Assembly (NCBI GenBank): GCA_027492875.1
Contig: JAPUDV010000076.1
Coordinates: forward strand, 1-64,000
Direction: 5' to 3'
Length of the DNA stretch: 64,000 bases
From: Candidatus Competibacteraceae bacterium
GTDB taxonomy: Bacteria > Pseudomonadota > Gammaproteobacteria > Competibacterales > Competibacteraceae
Part shown: positions 59,470-64,000 of the stretch, piece after piece
Position numbering within the stretch: the stretch's first letter is position 1
Layout of the letters: every line of letters starts with the position of its first letter
Position numbers and translations under genes: made by a program
The notes under the pieces: model-generated
What the model saw: the letters and a program-made list of their open reading frames with translations, nothing else
Databases searched by the model: none
What the model was told of the DNA's origin: nothing

Positions 59470-62400
59470 ATGGCCGCCGATTCGCGCCGCCTGTCGATCC
59501 TGACCGCATCGGAGATCGACGACCTCTACGGCCTGCCGCGTTTCACCGAGGACGACCGGCAGCTCTATTTCGAGCTGAGCCCGGCGGAGCGGGAGGCCGT
59601 GGATGGCGTGCACACCACCTCGGCCGCCGTCCATCTCGTTCTTCAGCTCGGCTACTTCAAGGCGAAGCGGCGGTTCTTTGCCTACGAGCACACGGCGGTG
59701 CTCGAGGATCTGCAACACATCCTGCGGCGTTACTTCCCCGAGCGCGACCTGGATACCGTCAAACTCCTGTCCAAGCCAACCCGCCTCGGTCAGCAGGAGA
59801 TCGTGCTCGGCTTGTTCGCCTATCGTCTGTGCGACGCCGCCGCCCGAGCGGATCTGGAGCGCAAGGCACAGCGAGTCGCCATGCTCTCGACGCAGCCGGT
59901 CTATATCCTGCGTGAGGCGCTGAAGTATTTGGAACAGCAGCGCCTGGTCGCACCGGGGTATAGCTTTCTGCAGGATCTGGTCGGCCGGGTCGTCTCCGGT
60001 GAGCGCCAACGACTCACGCAGCTGCTCGAGCAAGCCCTGACACCAGAGGTGCGGCGGCAACTGGACGACTTGCTGGAGGCGGACGAAGGCATCTACCGCA
60101 TCCGCGCGCTGCAACGCGAGGCCAAGAGCTTCGCCTACATGGAGCTGCACCAGGAGGTCGAGCGTCGCCAAGCCTTCGAGCCGTTGTACCGGTTCGCGCA
60201 CGAGTTCCTGCAGACCACTAGCCTATCCAACGAGAGCGTCAAATACTACGCTTCCCTGGTGCCGTTCTACACCATCTACAAGCTGCGGCGCATGGCCGTG
60301 GCAACGACGCGTCTGTATCTACTGTGCTTCGCCCATCAGCGCTTTGGCCAGATCAACGACAATCTCACCGACGCGTTCATCCATCTTGTCGATCAGTATG
60401 AGAAACAGGCCAAGCAGGCCGCCAAGGAGGCGGCACGGCAGTCGCTGGATGAGGCGAGCGAGCACCTGAAGTCCGCCGGAGCGGTGCTGAATCTCTTCGT
60501 CGACCCCTCCATCCCGGCCGAGGTCCCCTTCGAGCAAGTGCGAGCACAGGCGTTCGACCTGCTCGAGCCCGAGCGATTCGAGCAGGTTTCAGCCTATCTG
60601 CGCGACGTCGAGTTCGACAAGGCCGCCAGTGAATGGGCGCACTACAAGACCCTGTCGACGCACTTCAAACGGAATCTGCGCCACCTGTTCGCCGCCCTGC
60701 AGTTCGCCGGCAGGGTCGAGGATGCCCCATTGATGGAGGCCGTGGTTTTCCTGCAGGCTCTGCTACGCAGCGGACGCGCACCGCGGCGCGTCGATCCGGC
60801 CACCTTCCCCACGGCGTTCATACCGAAGACCTTGCGCCGGCACCTGTTCGTCGAGACGGACGATGCCCCGAAGAAGAAGCGCCTGCAGATCGACCTCTAT
60901 GAGTTTCTCGTCTACCGCCTGGTGCATCACGCCTTGGAGGCGGGCGACCTGTATGTGGCGGACAGTACCGAGTTCCGCCGCTTCGAGGACGATCTGATCA
61001 GCGACACCCGCTGGCAAGATAAGGACGCGGTGCTGCGCGAGGTCGGCGCCCCGATGCTCACAGCCCCGATCGAGGAGACCCTGGCGGCCTTCCGCAAGGA
61101 GTTGAACGCCAAGTTCGAATCGGTCAATGAGAACATCGACAGCGGTCGGAACAAACACATCAAGATCACCGGCGCCGGCGAGAAACGCCGCTGGACACTG
61201 AGATCCCCCGGCATCGAGCAGCCGACCGAGAGTCCCTTCTACAGCCGGTTGCCGGTGATCGGCATCGCCGACTTGCTGTGGTTCGTCGCCGAGAAAACGG
61301 GGTTCATGGACCGCTTCACCCATGTCCTCGACCGCTACGTCAAGTACGAGTCCGATGCCCGGAACATCCTCGCCTGTATCGTCGCCATGGGCACTAACAT
61401 GGGGCTGTGGAAGATGGCCGAAGTCTCGGGACTCGGTCATCCGTCACTGGTGAGCGCGGCGCGCAATTACCTGCGCCTCGAGACCCTGCATGTGGCCAAC
61501 GACGCGTTGACCAACGCCATCGCCGCGCTGCCGATGTTCCGCCAGTACGACATCCGCGACGAGCTGCACTCCAGCAGCGACGGTCAACGCCTCGAGACCC
61601 AGATCGAGACCATCAACGCCCGACATTCGAGCAAGTATTTCGGCCTGAAGAAGGGGGTGAGCTCCTACACGCTGGTGGCCAATCATGTGCCGATCAACGC
61701 CCGGATCATCGGCACTCACGAGCATGAGAGCCACTTCGTGTTCGACCTGCTGCACAACAACACCACGGACGTCAGGCCCGAGCGCCACTCCACCGACACG
61801 CACGGCACGAACCAGGTCAACTTCTGGATTCTGCGTGTGTTCGACTACCTGTTTGCGCCGCGTTACCGCAATCTTCGCAAGAAGACCGAGCGCCTGGTCG
61901 GATTCCGGCATTCGAAGCACGATGCCGACAGCCTCATCAAGCCGTCGCGCAAGGTGCTCGAGTCGCTGATCTGCAGCGAGTGGCCAAATATTCAGCGGAT
62001 CATGGCGTCACTGGCGCAAAAAGACGTGACACAAGCGACCATGGTGCGGAAACTGAATGCCTATGCCCGGCAGAACCGGACCAAGAAGGCCTTGGCGGAA
62101 CTCGACAACATCTGTCGCACCCTCTACATCCTCGACTACATCGACGGCGTCGTGTTGCGCCAGAGCGTGCAGAAGGCCCTGAACCGTGGCGAGGCCTATC
62201 ACCGTTTCCGCCGCGCCATCGCCTACGTCAATTCCGGCAAGTTCCGGGTGAAGACCGAATCCGAACAACAGATCTGGAGCGAGTGCTCGCGGCTGATCGC
62301 CAACGCGGTCATTTACTACAACACCGCGTTGCTGTCGCGGATCTACGAGCAAAAGCAAACCGCCGGCGACGTGGAGGCCCTTGAGATTCTCGGGCATATT

Positions 62401-62559
62401 TCGCCCGTCGCCTGGCAGCACATCAATCTGTTCGGACGGTTCGAGTTCACGCATACAGGGTCGGGCGTCGATCTCGACGCGCTCGCCGAGCGCTACAATG
62501 ATCCAGACTTCTGGGAGCGAGCACTGCGAGAAGAGGGACTGGACGAGCAAGTGTATTAG
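59470..62559 (+). CDS. tnpA: Tn3-family transposase
   Basis: 1029 residues, the usual length. The N-terminal DUF4158-like region (LSILTASEIDDLYGLPRFTEDDRQLYFELSPAE) binds the inverted repeats. The C-terminal DDE domain is recognisable: LLWFVAEKTGFMDRF, ACIVAMGTNMGLWKMAEVSGLGHPSL, DEL...SSSDGQRLETQIETINARHSSKYFGLKKG (first catalytic Asp), and HGTNQVNFWILRVFDYLFAPRYRN (TDTHGTNQ holds the second). The stop lies 4 bases before the right inverted repeat. Frame intact, so probably active. Confidence 0.95.
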   Translation: MAADSRRLSILTASEIDDLYGLPRFTEDDRQLYFELSPAEREAVDGVHTTSAAVHLVLQLGYFKAKRRFFAYEHTAVLEDLQHILRRYFPERDLDTVKLLSKPTRLGQQEIVLGLFAYRLCDAAARADLERKAQRVAMLSTQPVYILREALKYLEQQRLVAPGYSFLQDLVGRVVSGERQRLTQLLEQALTPEVRRQLDDLLEADEGIYRIRALQREAKSFAYMELHQEVERRQAFEPLYRFAHEFLQTTSLSNESVKYYASLVPFYTIYKLRRMAVATTRLYLLCFAHQRFGQINDNLTDAFIHLVDQYEKQAKQAAKEAARQSLDEASEHLKSAGAVLNLFVDPSIPAEVPFEQVRAQAFDLLEPERFEQVSAYLRDVEFDKAASEWAHYKTLSTHFKRNLRHLFAALQFAGRVEDAPLMEAVVFLQALLRSGRAPRRVDPATFPTAFIPKTLRRHLFVETDDAPKKKRLQIDLYEFLVYRLVHHALEAGDLYVADSTEFRRFEDDLISDTRWQDKDAVLREVGAPMLTAPIEETLAAFRKELNAKFESVNENIDSGRNKHIKITGAGEKRRWTLRSPGIEQPTESPFYSRLPVIGIADLLWFVAEKTGFMDRFTHVLDRYVKYESDARNILACIVAMGTNMGLWKMAEVSGLGHPSLVSAARNYLRLETLHVANDALTNAIAALPMFRQYDIRDELHSSSDGQRLETQIETINARHSSKYFGLKKGVSSYTLVANHVPINARIIGTHEHESHFVFDLLHNNTTDVRPERHSTDTHGTNQVNFWILRVFDYLFAPRYRNLRKKTERLVGFRHSKHDADSLIKPSRKVLESLICSEWPNIQRIMASLAQKDVTQATMVRKLNAYARQNRTKKALAELDNICRTLYILDYIDGVVLRQSVQKALNRGEAYHRFRRAIAYVNSGKFRVKTESEQQIWSECSRLIANAVIYYNTALLSRIYEQKQTAGDVEALEILGHISPVAWQHINLFGRFEFTHTGSGVDLDALAERYNDPDFWERALREEGLDEQVY

Positions 62560-62563
62560 CGTC

Positions 62564-62607
62564 AGCTAATTTTTACCTTTTCGAGGGGTTGGGCTCAGAT
62601 AGCCAAG
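62564..62607 (-). repeat. Right terminal inverted repeat of the Tn3-family element
   Basis: The inverse of 58042-58085 with two mismatches. Its outer end supplies the last codons and stop of the truncated macrodomain gene. Confidence 0.88.
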
Positions 62608-63143
62608 ACCGGAACGTCGGGTGAATAAATCGCCCAATCGCTCGATTCGGGCCGTTGCTGTTTTCGGTGCGCCGCGTACATGGGGTCACCGACCAGGGTC
62701 TGATAGAGCGCGCTGGATCGACACAACACTTCTTCCTGCGCCAGCGCGCCGCAGCGAAAACCGCCACCCGGATTTTTCCCATTGGCGAAGTTGAGCGCCA
62801 GGGGGCGCAATCCGCGCTCGACGAGCCGAAGCGATGCCTTCAAGGTGGTTTCATTGCGGACCTGAATGTGCGTTTCCGTGGAGGGACGGTGTTCGACGGC
62901 GGGTAGCGGGGCATCCGGGGGGAGACTCCGCTTGGCGGCGCACGCTGCGGCCACCGCGTCACGCCAATCGACTTTGGCGCCGGTCCCATCGATGTAATAC
63001 CCTTGGCAGGCCGCTTCCACCGCGGATCGACCGAGTGCGCTGGCCACCCCTCGGGAGAGGTTTAGCGCGCGTTGCCGGGCGGCGGCCAGGTCCGCTGAAT
63101 CCAGGCAATGCAGCACATTGAACGGATTGGTTTTTTCGATCAT
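62595..63143 (-). pseudogene. Macrodomain/PARG-like (TIGR02452, DUF2263) gene truncated by the transposon
   Basis: 182 residues remain. The family core is clear: LNFANGKNPGGGFRCGALAQEEVLCRSSALYQTL is the ADP-ribose-binding loop with the GGGxxxGALAQEE catalytic segment of microbial PARG-like enzymes, then WAIYSPDVPV. Directly after VPV the frame enters the right inverted repeat (62607) and stops, so about the last third, including the end of the macro fold, is missing. Before truncation it would have removed ADP-ribose or bound NAD derivatives. Confidence 0.85.
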
Positions 63144-63209
63144 GGGCTTGCTTGGGTGAGCGGGGGTTGCGCGCGGGTTGACACCATGCGCACCGATTCG
63201 ACCCAGGAA

Positions 63210-63464
63210 TCACATCGGGGGTGGACTGTACGAATCATGGTCGTGGTGACTGTCATGACGACTGTCATGACTGCATACCCAAGCGGCATCGGTATGCGGG
63301 TTGTGATCTTGCGCCATTCGCGGGAATGCTTCCGAATCCTCCACCGGTTCAGCATGATGGGCTGAGGAGTGATGCCGATGTCTCCCAGAGTCGCCCAATA
63401 ACCTTAAAATAACGACGATGATGCCTACCACCAGGATCAGGATGAGAAAAGGACCGAAGGACAT
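63210..63464 (-). CDS. Small membrane protein with a histidine-rich tail
   Basis: 84 residues from ATG 63464 (MSFGPF), which follows GAGGAGG; the upstream ATG at 63479 overlaps the ribosome binding site. One membrane helix (FLILILVVGIIVVILRLLG) is followed by a tail rich in His and Asp (GRHRHHSSAHH, then HDSRHDSHHDHD). Such tails bind metal ions such as nickel, copper or zinc. No partner transporter is in the window. Confidence 0.65.
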   Translation of the reverse strand: MSFGPFLILILVVGIIVVILRLLGDSGRHRHHSSAHHAEPVEDSEAFPRMAQDHNPHTDAAWVCSHDSRHDSHHDHDSYSPPPM

Positions 63465-63503
63465 GGAAAGCCTCCTCAACGTTTTTCGTAACTACCTACT
63501 GCC

Positions 63504-63802
63504 TCATGCCATTGTGGCAGCGAGGGGCGAAAATAACTCACGCAACCGGGCAAAGACGCCCTCGCCTTGTTTGCGCAAGGTGGAGATGATGGCCTGAAGG
63601 CGAGCATAGACGTAGGCCCCCTCAACGGTGCGAAACCCACCGCTGACCTTGAGTTTCACCTTGGCAGGGCGTAAGTCGCGTTCCGCCTGGTTATTGGTGA
63701 ACGGAACTCCTGCGTCCAAGGCAAAGGCGAGAACCCCGTCTTGGTGCGTTCGCAAGCGGTCCAGAAGGTTGCGCCCTGGCGTTTGCTTGGGTTTTCCCCG
63801 TG
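63504..63802 (-). pseudogene. C-terminal fragment of an IS66-family transposase
   Basis: About 100 codons: RGKPKQTPGRNLLDRLRTHQDGVLAFALD, VPFTNNQAERDLRPAKVKLKVSGGFRT with the catalytic Glu of the DDE domain. The upstream part is cut at the miniature element at 63803. IS66 elements need TnpA and TnpB too; neither is here. Confidence 0.85.
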
Positions 63803-63901
63803 GGTTCTGTTGCATTAATCGCGTTGAGCACAACATATAGTGGTCATCATTGAGCGATAGCGACCACAGGCGGTGTTATTGGAAATTAATGCAACAGAGC
63901 C
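63803..63901. mobile_element. 99-bp miniature element with IS6-like inverted repeats
   Basis: GGTTCTGTTGCATTAAT (63803-63819) is the inverse of ATTAATGCAACAGAGCC (63885-63901) with one mismatch. GGCTCTGTTGC ends are typical of the IS6 family. No transposase lies between them. It cuts the IS66 gene fragment. Confidence 0.65.
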
Positions 63902-64000
63902 GCAGATATTCGTTCGAACTGGCGCTCGAACCCCATCAACTACGCCTCTTGCGGTCGGCTTAGACGGATCGTTGGATTTTTCGCCAACTCTAAATGAACC

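Larger units (their letters stand above)
58042..62607. mobile_element. Complete Tn3-family transposon (4.57 kb)
   Basis: Terminal inverted repeats of 44 bases (58042-58085 and 62564-62607) begin CTTGGCTATCT and differ at only two positions. Between them lie a transposase, a resolvase, a res-like site and a passenger gene. The flanking five bases do not match (AACAA and ACCGG or shifts), so there is no target-site duplication. Left it abuts an integrase stump, right a truncated macrodomain gene, so a deletion or recombination between two copies probably followed insertion. Confidence 0.9.

Noticed and set aside
62595-63143. Macrodomain gene as a complete gene
   Set aside because: The last codons and the stop come from the transposon end and the fold is incomplete.
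18908-63840. Long antisense ORFs opposite most GC-rich genes, for example 8910-10913, 16058-18880 and 46968-48536 on the reverse strand
   Set aside because: They mirror well-supported genes on the other strand, lack start signals and have unnatural composition; typical of GC-rich DNA.

Overview
The window is a GC-rich, densely coded bacterial segment. Gene families, codon use and Shine-Dalgarno-led starts suggest a Gammaproteobacterium; a Chromatiales- or Competibacter-like host is a guess. It is an accessory region: a decayed integrative or plasmid-like element, a large type III CRISPR-Cas locus, several defence-like genes and transposon debris. No rRNA, tRNA or clear housekeeping operon was seen.

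Layout. 0.2-3.5 kb: a sacsin-type ATPase fused to a NO VEIN/DUF3883 nuclease-like domain. 3.6-5.2 kb: a gene remnant and an unknown reverse-strand gene. 5.7-17.1 kb: a mobile-element module (RadC, a PD-(D/E)XK nuclease, CobS-like ATPase, WGR-like protein, DUF3150, CobT-like VWA protein, annealing-protein-like gene). Ten of its transcription units are preceded by the same structured leader, probably the radC RNA motif or a relative; four small reverse-strand paralogues sit between them. 17.1-18.9 kb: a TraU-like conjugation gene whose downstream neighbour is cut off by a 138-bp inverted-repeat element. 18.9-23.7 kb: debris (Rpn and YhaV remnants, a RelE/DinJ toxin-antitoxin pair, a Toprim gene, a DUF488 gene, a DUF5131 fragment).

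23.7-28.0 kb (reverse): an operon of a sigma-factor-like gene, an unknown gene and a CHAT caspase-like protease. 28.17-35.91 kb: a CRISPR array of 107 repeats. 36.3-46.0 kb: cas1-cas2 (reverse) and a type III RAMP operon (Cmr1-like, RAMP, Cas10, Cmr4, Cmr5, RAMP, Cas6). Cas10 keeps its HD nuclease motif, but the cyclase GGDD motif reads GGFR, so it should not make cyclic oligoadenylate (type III-C-like). 46.1-57.6 kb: a small ORF, an HTH plus HNH-helicase operon, a STAND ATPase with WD40 repeats, and a four-gene operon of unknown function ending in a TPR protein.

57.8-64.0 kb: an integrase stump, a complete Tn3-family transposon (58042-62607), a macrodomain gene cut by it, a small membrane protein, an IS66 fragment and a 99-bp IS6-like miniature element.

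Main result. The same promoter-like motif, TRAAAAW - exactly 14 nt - CGTY, lies upstream of the sigma-CHAT operon, the cas operon, a small ORF at 46.2 kb, the HTH/HNH-helicase operon and the 53.9-kb operon. These transcription units may form one regulon read by the sigma-like factor. A protease, a middle protein and a sigma-like factor beside a cyclase-dead type III effector recall the Cas7-11/TPR-CHAT/Csx30/sigma pathway, but built on a multisubunit complex. This is inference from sequence and needs testing.
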